This document shows, one piece after another, positions 11,237 to 22,631 of a stretch of DNA of 64,000 nt; the first letter of the stretch is position 1, and the number at the start of each line of letters is the position of its first letter. Source of the stretch: Perilla frutescens (Eukaryota; Streptophyta; Magnoliopsida; Lamiales; Lamiaceae). Both the position numbers and the translations under genes were made by a program. The notes under the pieces were generated by a model, which was not told the DNA's origin, did no database searches, and saw only the letters and a list, made by a program, of their open reading frames with translations. The stretch is taken from assembly GCA_026008535.1 (NCBI GenBank), contig BRKX01000014.1, positions 22,590,694-22,654,693 of the forward strand, written 5' to 3'.

Positions 11237-12729
11237 CCTTCAAAAGCTGGTGAGTGCTAAGACTTCGAATCTCCACTGCTCCTTGAGGACTGACATTCAC
11301 AACTTCGTATGGTCCCGTCCAACGGGACTTCAATTTACCTGGCATGATGCGGAGACGAGCATTAAAGAGCAGTACCTTCTGTCCAATTTCAAAAATCTTC
11401 CTTCAAATATACTTATCATGCAGAAACTTGGTACGCTCCTTATATATGCTAGCATTGTCATAAGCTTCTAATCGAATCTCTTTGAGCTCTTGTAATTGAA
11501 TCTTCCTTTTACAGCCTAGCACATCTTGATCAAAAACAACACTGCTTTACAGCCTAGAATGCTTTGTGTTCTAACTCCACAGGTAGATGGCACTGCTTCC
11601 CAAAAATTAATCGATACGGAGACATCCCGATAGGTGATTTGTAAGTTGTGCGGTATGCCCATATCGCATCATCCAGACGCAAACTCCAGTCTTTGCGATT
11701 TGGGTTGACTGTCTTCTCAAGAATGCTCTTTATCTCATGATTAGATACTTCTGCATGTCCATTAGATTGGGGATGGTAGGTTGTGGCAACTCGGTGATGA
11801 ACTCCATATTTCTTGAACAGGGCCTCCAAAGTATGGTTACAAAAGTGTGTGCCTTGATCGCTAATGATAGCACGTGGAACACCAAACCAATGAAAGATAT
11901 TGGTTTTGAGGAACCTAGAAACCGCCTTAGAATCATTAGACTGAGTAGCCTTAACCTCGATCCACTTGGAAACATAATCGACGACCAAAAGAATGTAGGA
12001 GTTCCCTAATGAACTGGGGAAGGGACCCATGAAGTCCATGCCCCACACATCAAAAATCTCGCACACCAAAATGAGAACTTGAGGCATTTCATTCCGAGAA
12101 AAGATATTGCCAGTGCGTTGGCATCGATCACAATTCTTGCAGAAGAAGTAAGCATCCTTAAAAATAGTTTCCCAATAGAAACCACAATCAAGAACCTTAC
12201 GAGCTATCCTCTTTGGTCCAAAGTGGCCACCACAAGCATGCGCATGGCAAAAAGTCAGAATGGACTGGATCTCATCGTCGGGAATGCACCGCCTAATCAC
12301 TTGGTCAGCACAAGTTTTCCACAAGTAGGGATCATCCCATATGAAATATTTTGCTTGGCTCTTAAACTTATTTTTCTTTGATGTCTCGGTTCCTCTTGTA
12401 AACATCCCAGTAGTTAAATAATTAACCAAATCAGCATACCAAGGAATCACACCGGTAACTGTCAATAAAAGCTCATCAGGAAAATCATCCGGTATGGGCA
12501 TACCGTCGGATTTTGTCAGCAGCCTGCTTAAATGATCAGCAACATTATTTTCGACTCCCTTTTTATCCTTGATCTCCAAGTCTAATTCCTGTAGCAGAAA
12601 CACCCACCGTATGAGACGAGGCTTGGATTCCTTTTTGGAGAGCAAATACTTCAAAGCAGCATGGTCAGAATACACCACGACCTTCGATCCAACAAGGTAA
12701 GAACGGAATTTTTCACAAGAAAAAACCAC
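11237..12729 (-). pseudogene. Athila RNase H end and integrase
   Basis: The frame opens in the RNase H domain (VVYSDHAALKYLL), passes NNVADHLSRL and continues into integrase. The zinc-binding HHCC residues are in HAHACGGHFG and CKNCDRCQR. The catalytic triad lies in WGMDFMGPF (Asp), ISDQGTHFCN (Asp) and NGHAEVSNHEIK (Glu). The main frame stops near 11554. A further piece of the C-terminus (KLKSRWTGPYEV, 11237-11345) lies after about 200 bases of disturbed sequence. The WAYR codons near 11650-11667 overlap the inverted-repeat motif seen elsewhere in the element. Integrase would insert the DNA copy into the genome; this copy is dead. Confidence 0.9.
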
Positions 12730-12826
12730 AGCAAGCAGCTCCTTCTCCGTCGTCGTGTAATTTCATTGAGTGGAATTAAGAGTCTTTGATGCATAATGTA
12801 TTCACATGGCTATTTTTCCCACTCTT

Positions 12827-13612
12827 TTACCCAAGTACAGCTCCGACAGAAAAGTCGCTTGCATCGCACATGATCTCGAAAGGTAGCCCCCATTGCGGTG
12901 GTTGAATTATGGGAGCCGAAGTCAACTTGCTTTTCAAAAGATCGAACGCCTCCTTACATTTGTTATCGAAGATAAATGGAGTATCTTTCTGCAGCAGTTT
13001 TGTCATAGGCAGCGCAATCTTCAAAAAATCTTGAATAAATCGCCTGTAGAAACCCGCATGACCCAAAAAGGCCCGGATTTCTTTCTCATTAGATGGATAA
13101 GGCAACTTCACAATCAAATCAACTTTTATCTTATCCACTTCTATACCCTTCTCAGAAATGACATGACCGAGTACAATGCCTTGCTTCACCATAAAGTGAC
13201 ATTTTTCAAAATTCAGCACCAAATCTGTTTCAACGCACCTCTGCAGAACCTTGTCCAGATTAGCCAAACACTGATCAAAGGAGTCTCCATGCACTGTAAA
13301 ATCATCCATAAAGATCTCGATACAGCTTTCAATCAAGTCGGAGAAAATACTCATTATACACCGTTGGAAAGTGCCAGGAGCGTTACATAAACCAAATGGC
13401 ATTTTCCGACAGACGAATGTTCCAAACGGGCATGTGAAAGTTGTCTTTTCTTGATCTTCTTGGGCTACAAAAATTTGGAAGTAGCCTGAGTAACCATCCA
13501 GGAAGCAAAAGAAAGATTTTCCCGCCAATCGTTCGAGCATCTCATCAATGAACGGCAAGGGAAAATGGTCCTTGCGTGTAGCATCATTTAGCTTTCGAAA
13601 ATCTATGCACAT
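12827..13612 (-). pseudogene. Athila reverse transcriptase
   Basis: It starts at MCIDFRKLNDATRKDHFPLPF, continues DGYSGYFQI and KMPFGLCNAPGTFQRCI, and has FMDDFTVHG as the YxDD-type catalytic motif. It ends in the start of RNase H (CDASDFSVGAVLG). The frame is broken on both sides (12826 and 13613), so no polyprotein can be made. The sequence is clearly in the Athila group and differs from the host Gypsy element's FFDDILVY enzyme. Confidence 0.9.
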
Positions 13613-13615
13613 GCG

Positions 13616-15271
13616 TCAACCTGTTTGAAGCCTCATGGGAATCAACTCATTGTTCTCATTCTTGACCAACTGGAAACTAGACTTCTTCGGTACCACATGC
13701 ACTGGATTGACCCAAACGCTGTCAGAAATTGGGTAAATAATCCCTAACTGGAGCAGTTTAAGGATTTCTTTGAGCACCACCTCTTTCATGACAGGATTCA
13801 ATTTCCTTTGTGAATCTCTAGATGGCTTGCAATCCGGCTCAAGGAATATCCGGTGCATGCAGATATTAGGACTGATCCCTTTTATATCGGCTAAGGTCCA
13901 GCCAATTGCTCCCTTATGCCTTTTCAAAAGCTCGACCAACCTTCCTTCTTGCTCTGTGCTTAGATCCTTGCTGATGATGACAGGCAACATGTCTTTCTCT
14001 CCCAAAAAGACGTATTTAAGATGCTCTGGGAGCACCTTCAATTCTAGCACTGGAGCTTTCACAACAGATGGCAAAATTGGCTCTGAGTTGATCGGTATGG
14101 GCATACTGCTTGACAGATGCCGATCGGGAAACTCACTGGTAGCATACAGCTGCATGATGATGTCTCAAATCTCCTCATCTTCTCCTGTTATAGCAGCAGT
14201 ATCAGACATTCCACCAAATAATATCTGCTCTAGCTTGTCTTCCCTGAAATGATTCTCAACAAAATCGTCAACTAACTGATCAACACTATCAATCATATAT
14301 AAAGCTTCAGGGTCCTCAACATGCTTCATAGTTTCAAAAATATTAAATGTGATAATATCTCCATCAAATTCAAAGCTAAGCATGCCTTTATCAACATCAA
14401 TTTTAGTTCTAGCCGTTTTCATGAATGGTCTTCCTAAAAGAATCATAGATCTATGTGCAGAGAAGGCATCACCCATGTCAACTATATAAAAATCCACAGG
14501 AAAAATCAATTCATTAACTTTGACTAGAACATCTTCAACCACACCTTGAGGATATGCATTAGACCTATCAGCTAACTGAATGATAACATGAGTGTCTTTC
14601 ATAGGGCCTAATTACAGTTCCTTGTACATAGACAGAGGCATAACATTTATGGATGCGCCTAAATCTAGCATGACTCTCTCAACCTTCTTATTACCAATAA
14701 TGCAAGGAATAGTAAACATACCAGGGTCCCTACATTTTTGTGGTAATTTTCTTTGAATAACAGCAAAAACATTCTCACCAACTTTAATCCTCGCATCTTT
14801 CCCATATCTCATCTTTTTAGCACACAGTTCTTTCAAGAATTTTGCGTACCTGGGAACTTTCTTAAAAGCATCAATCAGAGGCAAATTGATTTCTATCTTC
14901 TTGAACAGCTCGAGAATCTCCTTTTCATCATCCTCTTTCTTGTTTCGGATCAACCTGGAAGGAAAATGAGCTGCAATCAGCAATTGAGAATTAGAAATTT
15001 TTGGTTCAACACTTACTTCAGGTGAAAGAAGCACGGTAGATTGTTCTTTCTCTTTTCCGGATTCGTCTTTTGGCACTTCCGTGTGCTCTTCTAGCTCCCT
15101 TTCTTTCTTCTTAGCCTCCAACTCGGCTAATTCCTTCCCACTTCGCAAAGTGACAGCGCTAACATTCCCTTTTGGGTTCATTTCAGCTTGGGATGGGAGT
15201 TTGCCTTGATTTGACTGTAGCTTGTTCACTTGAGTGGCGAGTTGGGTGATTCGAGTGCCCATACTCCCCAA
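13616..15271 (-). pseudogene. Athila gag C-terminus and protease
   Basis: Three open pieces (14612-15271, 14165-14602, 13616-14155) form one Gag-protease region broken by stops near 14609 and 14162. The protease motif is MLDLGASINVMP, normal for Athila, within the context PGMFTIPCIIG. Downstream are LADRSNAYPQGVVEDVLVKV and LLGRPFMKTARTKIDVDKG, the retropepsin-like fold. The motif copy at 14093-14108 encodes SMPIPI, next to SEPILP. The second Athila element has LPLPT at the same site. Confidence 0.88.
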
Positions 15272-16589
15272 GGCAGCTTGTGTCTCCTACTAGAATGCTT
15301 TTTGATTTCGTGCTAGACTGTTCACGAGTGCATTGCTATGCTCCAAATACTTCATGATGTAATTCATGTTCGGTGCAACACGGTCGGTATGGGCATACTG
15401 ACCACCATGTGGCTGCCTTTGAGGTAAAACTCCTGGCATCTTCTGATCCGGCTGCTTCCAACCAAAGTTTGGATGGTCCCTCCAGCCTGGGTTGTATGTG
15501 TTTGAGTACGGATCATACTTTCTCCGTCTGAGGGCATCTTTCTGTGCATCTCCAGATCCATAACATGCATGTTCGGTTGATAGATCTTACAATGTAGGAC
15601 AAGAATCAGTATAATGCCCATTTTCTGAACACACTCCACAACGGACGTTTTGCATATGTGTTACAGCTAGACCTCGAACAAGAGAAGTCAGAGCATCAAT
15701 CTTCTCATTGACACTGGAGCTGTCTGCTCGCTCAACTCCCTTCACAGGTCGGTATCGGTCATCGTCCTCATCCTCATATTGCTGACCTCCAGAAACCATG
15801 TCGATGATGAGCTGCTTTGACTCTGCTAAAGTCTTGTTAGTCAATGATCCTCCGCTAGCAGCATCGACTATTTTCCTGTCAAAGGTAGACATACCACGGT
15901 AAAAATAGTTAGTGAGCAATTGATATTTAGAGAACCCGTGGTCTGGACATTTACGGCACAATTGCTGGAATCTCTCCCAATAAACGGCCAAACTCTCATT
16001 TTGCTTCTGCTTTATGCTACTAATCGCCATTCTCAAATTTTGCAGCTCTGGACTCCGGGAAGAACTTGCGTAGAAATTGTCCTTCCAACTCATTCCAAGT
16101 GGTAATCGAACCAGATGGAAGGTCAAATAGCCAATCTCGAGCCCTGCCTTGCAAAGTATGAGAAAACGTTAGTAGCCTCAAATTATCATCAGAAAAACCT
16201 TGAGGGCGAAGAGTCGAGCAGACTAGATCAAATTCGGCTAAGTGCTTGTTTGCACTTTCTCTAGGCAGATCGCTGAACTTAGGCAAAACCTGGATGAAAC
16301 CAGGTCGTATCTCAGAATTATTTGCAATCGTAGGCAGCACGATGCAAATGGGTCGATTGTTTCTGTGGCGACCCAACTCCCTAATTGGAGGTTCAGGCTC
16401 AGGTACATTCTCAAGGGCTTGATTTTCGTTGTTGGCCATGTCTTCCTTGAACAAATGATGAAGACCAAATGTTCCCAGATCAGATGTGGAAGCTCCTTTG
16501 GATTCTCTTGCAAACTTCCTCGATTGTCGTAAAGTCCTCTCCGATTCTGGATTGAATTCTAGACTTCCTTTTTGTGAGGATCGAGTCAT
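15271..16589 (-). pseudogene. Athila gag N-terminus and zinc knuckle
   Basis: An ATG at 16587-16589 opens Gag (MTRSSQKGSLEFNPES). The core reads RDWLFDLPSGSITTWNELEGQFLRKFFPE. A one-base shift near 16035 moves the frame to 15587-16126, which holds the rest of the core (FQQLCRKCPDHG...NYFYRGM) and a CCHC knuckle (CGVCSENGHYTDSC). A stop at 15587 and a pair of stops near 15290 break the rest. Gag would form the particle shell. The second Athila element carries the same knuckle. Confidence 0.88.
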
Positions 16590-16660
16590 GCACTGGAAAA
16601 AAACAAAATAAAAAGAAATGGCAAACTGAAATTATTAGAATAATTACTACTTAAAAACCA

Positions 16661-16680
16661 GTCCCCGGCAACGGCGCCAA
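16661..16680 (-). other. Athila primer binding site
   Basis: The minus strand reads TTGGCGCCGTTGCCGGGGAC four bases after the 5' LTR end, the usual Athila-type tRNA-complementary site. Confidence 0.8.
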
Positions 16681-16684
16681 AATT

Positions 16685-18231
16685 TGGTGCGTCGTTTCTC
16701 ACCAAAAATAATCCGATACGCAGTCGGTATGCCCACACTATCCAGAATAGTAGCAAGCAAGATCGTCTCCCAAAGGACCGGTGAGAACTATTCGAACTTT
16801 CAGTTTGCAGTAACCAACTTTCCACATGAATATCTTGATTATAATGTAAAAACCAAATTTAAAAGCAATTAAACAAATGTAGTTTTCTTAACAAATTTAA
16901 AGGTATTCCGGCTTCCAATTAACTCCACCCTATCTTAATTATTCCGATCCTCGATGCAAAGATATTTCCAATTAACGCATGCAAACCAGTTATAGCCACT
17001 TACTGACGCAGCCTAATTTCTCCTTAGTTTCTCGATAATCAGGAAGACACTTCACTAATTATTTCCCTAATTAACTGACAACCGTAAGAGACACTCTATA
17101 GATTTAATGAGCCGACAGTGTTAAACACTAGAGAATCAAAACCAACAGACTCTGACACAGGACTGTCGAATTAAGACTCTGACACCGAAGACACTTACTG
17201 ACGCAACCTAATTTCTCCTTAGTTTCTCGATAATCAGGAAGACACTTCACTAATTATTTCCCTAATTGACTGACAACCGTAAGAGACACTCTATAGATTT
17301 AATGAACCGACAGTGTTAAACACTAGAGAATCAAAACCAACAGACTCTGACACAGGACTGTCGAATTAAGACTGCTCTTCTCTCGATTCTGAAGAATCGT
17401 TGTACCACTAATTAAACCTAAACCACAATTATGGATGGCCAATTTAATAGGCTACTAATTAATTTCGATCTACTAAATATTTGCAACTACCTAGCAGAGC
17501 CGAAACAATTAACAACTTTAAACACAGAGAATCACAGATACATGCAATTAATTAAAGCAAAAAGAACATTTAGATCTCACAGAATAATTATACCAGGGAT
17601 TCGTTAATCTTCACCGGAATAGAACGCGTTTAGCTTAAATTCATACTTGGATTTGCAATTCATAAATTAATTGAAAAGATGAACGATGAAGAAAGGAATA
17701 AAGAAAGAATGAAATTGAATTAAAATCTGCAGAGGAAAAATTACGTTTCTAGCGTCTCTCTCTCTCTGTGTCTGACGTTGGAAAATACTGTACTGCAATG
17801 GATACTGTAATAATAGAGTCCTACTCTATCTATAAGTCTTTTATACCAATCATTAACTAATTAATTAATAAAAGAAATCTAATCTTAATCCAACTAGGAA
17901 AATAATAAAAATAAAGTCCAAAAGTAATAAAAATAGCCCAAATTTCGTCCATGGCCCACAGCTGGTGCATATCCACTATCTCCAGTCCAAATACTCGCAC
18001 AGTCCACCAGTCGGTATGCCCATACCGACTGCTTTCCAGACTCTTCAGCTTTCTTCAATCCAATTGTGTCCAAACCTTTCAAAACAATGCCATTATCTCC
18101 ACTTCCATGTCAACCACCTGAAATTAACCACAAGACACAATTCTTCCCCAAAACTTGACCAAGGAATGAGTAACTAAGCAAAAATATATCAAAAATGACA
18201 CAAAATATATACGAAATAACAACCTAATCAG
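16685..18231 (-). repeat. 5' LTR of the Athila element, with an internal tandem duplication
   Basis: It is 1,547 bp, against 1,362 bp for its partner. A unit of about 195 bp starting CACTTACTGACGCA occurs twice (from 16997 and 17192), while the other LTR has it once. Since LTRs are identical at insertion, the duplication probably arose afterwards. The inverted repeat is at 18008-18031 and a terminal copy of the motif at about 16722-16738. Confidence 0.95.
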
Positions 18232-19094
18232 TGACAGACAGAGACAAGGTATTTACAAGTGGCTTTTGGAAGGAGTTGTTCAAGTTAATGGGAACCACCC
18301 TGGATATGAGTTTAGCTTATCATCGCCAATCTGATGGACATACTGAAAGGTTGAACCAGTGTCTAGAGAACTATCTCAGGTGTATGGTGCACTATCAGCC
18401 TAAGTAGTGGGCTAAATGGCTACCATTGGCTGAATTTTAGTACAACACCAACTACCATTCTAGCCTAAAGACTACCCCATTTCAGGCGCTGTACGGGTTC
18501 CCAATCCCACAGCACTCACTTCACACCTATTTTCCCTCTATGAACACTGAAGCAAGAGACTTGGTGATAGAAAGGCAACAAATACTTATCGAGTTGAAGG
18601 CTAACTTAATAGTTGTCCAGAATCGGATGAAGGTGTATGCCAATTAGAAGAGAGTGGAGAGGGAGTTTGAGGTTGGCGACTACGTCTACCTCAAGCTTCA
18701 ACCATTCAGACAGAGCTCAGTGGCTCTGCGCAAGAACGTGAAGCTAGCTGCAAGGTACTACGGACCATACAAGATAATAGAACGAGTATGGAAGGTGGCA
18801 TACTGCCTCGATTTACCTGAAGGGGCTAAAATTCACCCTGTCTTCCATGTTTCTCTGCTCAAGAAGGTGATTGGGTTGGGAATAACTCCAGCTCCAAATC
18901 TTCCAGCACATGATGATGAGGGTCATTTCCTGATCCTGCCTAGTCCACCAATGGCCGGAAGGGTTATCTACCATCGCGGGGTCAGTGTGAATCAGGACTT
19001 GGTTTTGTGGGGCAGTTCTGGAGAGGGATTGGTTTCATGGGAAGACACAAAATTTCTGAATTGGGCATTTCAAAAGATTGATCCTTGTGGGTAA
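18232..19094 (+). pseudogene. Gypsy integrase C-terminal part and chromodomain-like tail
   Basis: After the Athila insertion the core resumes with FTSGFWKEL and YHRQSDGHTERLNQ, which carries the catalytic Glu, and then PFQALYG. Stops at about 18405, 18440 and 18648 break the frame. The last open piece (18654-19094) has the GDYVYLKLQPFRQ and RYYGPYKI motifs of Gypsy integrases and HPVFHVSLLKK. It finishes with a chromodomain-like tail (VLWGSSGEGLVSWED). It ends 18 bases before the right LTR. Confidence 0.88.
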
Positions 19095-19112
19095 GGATCT
19101 TTCAAAGGCGGG

Positions 19113-19632
19113 TGTATTGTCATGAACAAGGTTGTCGGAGGAGGAATTGAAGGGGCGTCGGAGGCTAGGGTTCTTGGAGATGAAGAGATTGAGGGAAAAT
19201 TGCAGTCTTGATTTAGTTTCCAATTTAGGGCTACTCACGTCGGATCCGGTTCGAGCAATTTGGAATCGAGTTGAAGAGTTTCGGAGTGTTGGGCTTAATA
19301 TCTAGTTTTATTTCTCTTTTTAAAAAGGGCCCAGTTGTTAGCCCAATTTATTTTATGTGACTAGTTGTAATGGTTGGTGTTAGGGTTTCTCTTGTGGTCC
19401 CAACCAACCTACTATATATTATGAGTTTATGAAATGAATGGATAAGCAAATGTATTATCAAACTGCCTCCCTCTTAATTTCTCTAATATTTTCTCCATTT
19501 CTTCCTTCATCTCCCACCTTTCTACCAAACAAGATTGTCCATTTATTACAGTTTATTAGTAATCTTTACAAGGCAAGCAAGATAGGAAAGAGGAAAATAA
19601 AAAATAAAAAAGAAATTACAGATTCCGTAACA
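19113..19632 (+). repeat. Right LTR of the Gypsy element
   Basis: It begins TGTATTGTCATG right after a purine tract (AAAGGCGGG) and ends GATTCCGTAACA, 520 bp in all. A TATA-like stretch (CTATATATTATG) lies near 19410. Its last third matches the remnant at 4222-4398 closely. Confidence 0.88.
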
Positions 19633-21701
19633 GTCATACTTGATATTCAAGTGTAATTTACCTCATTCGTATCATTTACAGACTATTGCATAATAACGGT
19701 TTACTGAGTGTGCACTTTTTGACAGTAGTTGCAGGTTACTTTCAACATTAAAAAAATAATTGAATATATAATATATGTAATGAGAAGCACTTCTGTACAC
19801 AAGGTGCATGTTTTTTATTTATTTTTTCTAGAAATTTTTTTAATTTTTTCTTTCTATTTTTTCTTTTTTTCCCAAAAAATTTATACTTTAAAATAAAATT
19901 AGTGAACTCTAAAATTAAAGTGAATTAATTTAATTTGTTTGAAATAAATATAAATATATACCCTAAATAAAATGGAATTAATTATCCTAAAATAATAGTG
20001 AATTAATTTGATTTTTTTTTAAAAACCGGTGACTTGCGCAATACACTCACTCGACACTAACATGTGGGCTCGTACATTGCGTTTGACAATTAATTTAATT
20101 TTTTGAATAAATATAAACAGTAATTGAAAAATAAAAATCTAATTTTGAAATTAATATTACACTAAAATGGAATTAGTAAACCCTAAAATAAGAGTGAGTT
20201 AATTTGATTTTTTTTGAAATCCAACGCCTCGTGCATTGTACTCAACAATTAATTGTTCCAACTTAAATATGACTCATAATTGAGATTAATAAAACTTAGA
20301 AAAAAACAAAACAAAAACTCTAAAAAACACAAAATAAACCCCTAGCAAAACTAAAAAAACTCTAAAAAAATTATGAACCATGAAACAACCATGAACTCTA
20401 AAAAAATTCTAAACTCCTAAAATCCTAAACTCTAAACATTAAATGGAATGAGTTTGAGTCGGATCTTGTGATGGAAATGGGGGAATATCTCTTGAGTGGA
20501 GCAGAATGGAAGAATTTATTTTAACTTGAGGTTTTGTAATAGAATGGAAGAATTCATCACTAAAAAAAACCTTAAGGTTTTGCAGTTCAACACCTCTCTT
20601 TTGTTGTTCTCTCTATATCCTTAAAAAGTGAGGGGTCTACTAGTTTTCTTATACTAATTTATTTAGTTCAAATTGTGACCCTTACTGAAATATCTGGAAT
20701 TAGTGTGTTCGAATTGAATTTTTCAAACATGTATTGTAACTTCGAAAATAAAATTTTAATTTCGAGTCCCATGTTCCAAAATATTTTTTTCGAATATAAT
20801 TGAAGCTTAGAAAAAGAGTCCCACCATGTTTGAGCATTTTCTTTTTCAAACCAAAATGTAGAAAGAAACATGAAAAAGGAGGCTAGGGCGGGAGAGAGAA
20901 ATTGAGGAATGGAAAAGAGAGAAGAAAGGGGGCTAGGCGGCGGAGGATGGTTTGTAGAAGAATATGAGAATTTGCTGAAAGGGTGGTGGAAGGAGAGAGG
21001 AGAATGGGTGGAGAAGAGAAAAGGCTACGATGGTTTTTAATTTTATATATATTTTTAAAATTTAAGAGGATATCTAAGTAAGTTAATAATTATTTATTTT
21101 TAAATTAAATTTAATAGTGGTGTTGTGTATAAAGAAAAATCGGTTGTGTATTTAGAAATACCTATAGAAATAAACTCTCTTTGAATTAACTGAAAGTGCA
21201 ATTGTTGATCTCTATTTCTGTATTTCAAATTTATATATATAAAATATAATTAAATGTTTATTAATATTTGAATTGTTAATTTGGCGCGCGCGCGTTTCTA
21301 ACATTTGAATAGCTTCATTATATGGAATGTGTTGCTTGAATATATATTTGTAAAATATATACAGTCCTATATGTTAGTGCAAAATTGTATATAATTTAAT
21401 TTCTGGACGGCCGGATTTATAATTAGCATGCATCAAATAAACTCTGAAATAGGTGAAGAAGTAAATCAAAGAAGGAGCGCAACTAAACAATTTTGTGAAT
21501 TGCTACTTGAAATTCGATTGATATATATATTTACACCTCTGATCATCTCATAAAACACGGTATTCCAAATTCAATACAGCGCTGATCGATTGATCTGAAA
21601 TTTATATACTCTAGTTAAATCATATATATATATATATGATGTGATGTTATAAATATAATAAGAGAATTAAAATGAAAATGTAGATGATGAAGATGAATGA
21701 A
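19633..21701. other. AT-rich intergenic DNA without a gene
   Basis: About 2 kb between the Gypsy LTR and the kinase. From about 19890 to 20260 there are three imperfect copies of a unit resembling TAAAATAAGAGTGAATTAAT. Related sequence recurs inverted at about 60360-60480. The rest is low-complexity AT-rich DNA. The 3' flank of the kinase is on the right; I see no clear polyadenylation signal. Confidence 0.6.
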
Positions 21702-22556
21702 TTAATCGGCACGAAGGCCATAAAACTCTCGAAACCAAGCGTGATGGAGAGCATCGTTGGCCGTTATCCTGTGGTTGGGATGAGCGGCGAGAAGCCTCTG
21801 GATGAGATGAAATCCGGCAGGGGTGAGTAACGGCTTCAGTCTATGTTCAACAAGTATGCGACTCTGCCCGATACACCACAGCTGCTCCATCTCCGAATTC
21901 CCGGGGAAAGCGACTTGTCCCAACAACAATTCTGCCATGATGCACCCCACCGACCACATGTCTATCGCATTTGAATACCTCTTGCCGCCAAGCAGCAGCT
22001 CCGGCGCCCTATACCACTGAGTCACCATGCCCGGCGTGTACGACCCGGACTGGCTTCCGATGGGCCGGGCCAGGCCGAAGTCGCAGATTTTGAGTCGGGC
22101 CTGCTTGGCGTTGATGAGAATGTTGGCGGGCTTGAGATCCCTGTGCATGACGCCGTTGTCGTGGAGAAAGGCGACGCCCATGAGTATCTGCTTCATCAGG
22201 AATTTGACTTCGCTTATGGTGAAGGGCTTTGATTTTGAGTCGGCGATTACTTTGTGGAGGTCGCTCTCCATGTACTCCATCACCACGAACACGCCCTCAT
22301 GATCGTCGATGATCACGTCCTTCAACTCCACGATTGAAGGGTGGGGAGGGAGGGATTGGAGGATGCCGATTTCCCTCACCGTCGACAGAGACAGCCCCTC
22401 GATTTCGTGCTTGATCGCCACTATTTCGCCGCTTTCCTTATCCCAAGCCCTGTAAACCACGCCGTACGAACCGTGGTTGATCACGTCTAGAAGGTGGTAG
22501 CGCCCATCGCCACCGCCACTGCCACCGCCGGAATCATGAGAATTGTTGAGGTTCAT
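21702..22556 (-). CDS. Intronless CDK-like serine/threonine protein kinase
   Basis: A complete 284-residue frame with no intron. All catalytic features of a protein kinase are visible: glycine loop NHGSYGVV (27-34), Lys49 in VAIK, Glu62 in the PSTAIRE-like STVREI helix, HRDLKPAN (138-145), DFG (159-161), an activation segment with SYTPGMVTQWYRAPE (172-186), DMWSVGC and Arg263. The segment resembles CDKG/CDK10/11-type or CDKF-2-like plant kinases. Between MEQLWCIG (223-230) and TPAGFHLIQRLL (245-256) roughly 40-50 residues of the usual CMGC insert are missing. The N-terminus has a Gly-rich stretch (10-18). Absence of introns suggests a retrocopy or an intronless paralogue. It should phosphorylate proteins, probably with a cyclin partner, but the missing insert makes activity uncertain. 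Confidence 0.85.
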   Translation of the reverse strand: MNLNNSHDSGGGSGGGDGRYHLLDVINHGSYGVVYRAWDKESGEIVAIKHEIEGLSLSTVREIGILQSLPPHPSIVELKDVIIDDHEGVFVVMEYMESDLHKVIADSKSKPFTISEVKFLMKQILMGVAFLHDNGVMHRDLKPANILINAKQARLKICDFGLARPIGSQSGSYTPGMVTQWYRAPELLLGGKRYSNAIDMWSVGCIMAELLLGQVAFPGNSEMEQLWCIGQSRILVEHRLKPLLTPAGFHLIQRLLAAHPNHRITANDALHHAWFREFYGLRAD

Positions 22557-22621
22557 TGCAGTAATCTGAGAATTGTTGGAAGTGAAATATAATCTTTACA
22601 AGGTAACTAATTTCGATGTCT

Positions 22622-22631
22622 GTATATATAG
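22622..22631 (-). promoter_or_regulatory. TATA box of the kinase gene
   Basis: The minus strand reads CTATATATAC about 66 bases upstream of the kinase ATG. This suits a short 5' leader. Confidence 0.55.

Larger units (their letters stand above)
8147..18231 (-). mobile_element. Athila-type Ty3/Gypsy retrotransposon inserted in the integrase
   Basis: The element has TG...CA-bounded LTRs at 8147-9508 and 16685-18231, flanked by a perfect 5-bp target duplication, GTGAC (8142-8146 and 18232-18236). It reads on the minus strand: 5' LTR on the right, primer site at 16661-16680, gag, protease, reverse transcriptase, RNase H, integrase, a long 3' noncoding region, then a polypurine tract at 9509 and the 3' LTR. 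The primer site TTGGCGCCGTTGCCGGGGAC and the DLGASINVMP protease are typical of Athila elements. Frameshifts and stops inactivate it. About 1.16 kb of foreign LTR-like sequence (10077-11235) sits in the 3' region. Confidence 0.95.
4222..19632 (+). mobile_element. Decayed Ty3/Gypsy LTR retrotransposon, split by an Athila insertion
   Basis: It runs from a truncated left LTR (4222-4398) through a primer site (4401), gag and pol, to a complete right LTR (19113-19632). Domain order is gag, zinc knuckle, protease, reverse transcriptase, RNase H, integrase and a C-terminal chromodomain-like tail. Order and tail suggest a chromovirus. An Athila element at 8147-18231 interrupts the integrase. Many in-frame stops and small shifts show it is long dead. 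The left LTR lacks about 340 bases because the VARICOSE-bearing element inserted there. GTCAT follows the right LTR, but its target-duplication partner cannot be seen. Confidence 0.9.

Noticed and set aside
22027..22302. 91-codon plus-strand frame over the kinase
   Set aside because: It is a shadow of the kinase coding sequence, whose minus-strand frame has every kinase motif.
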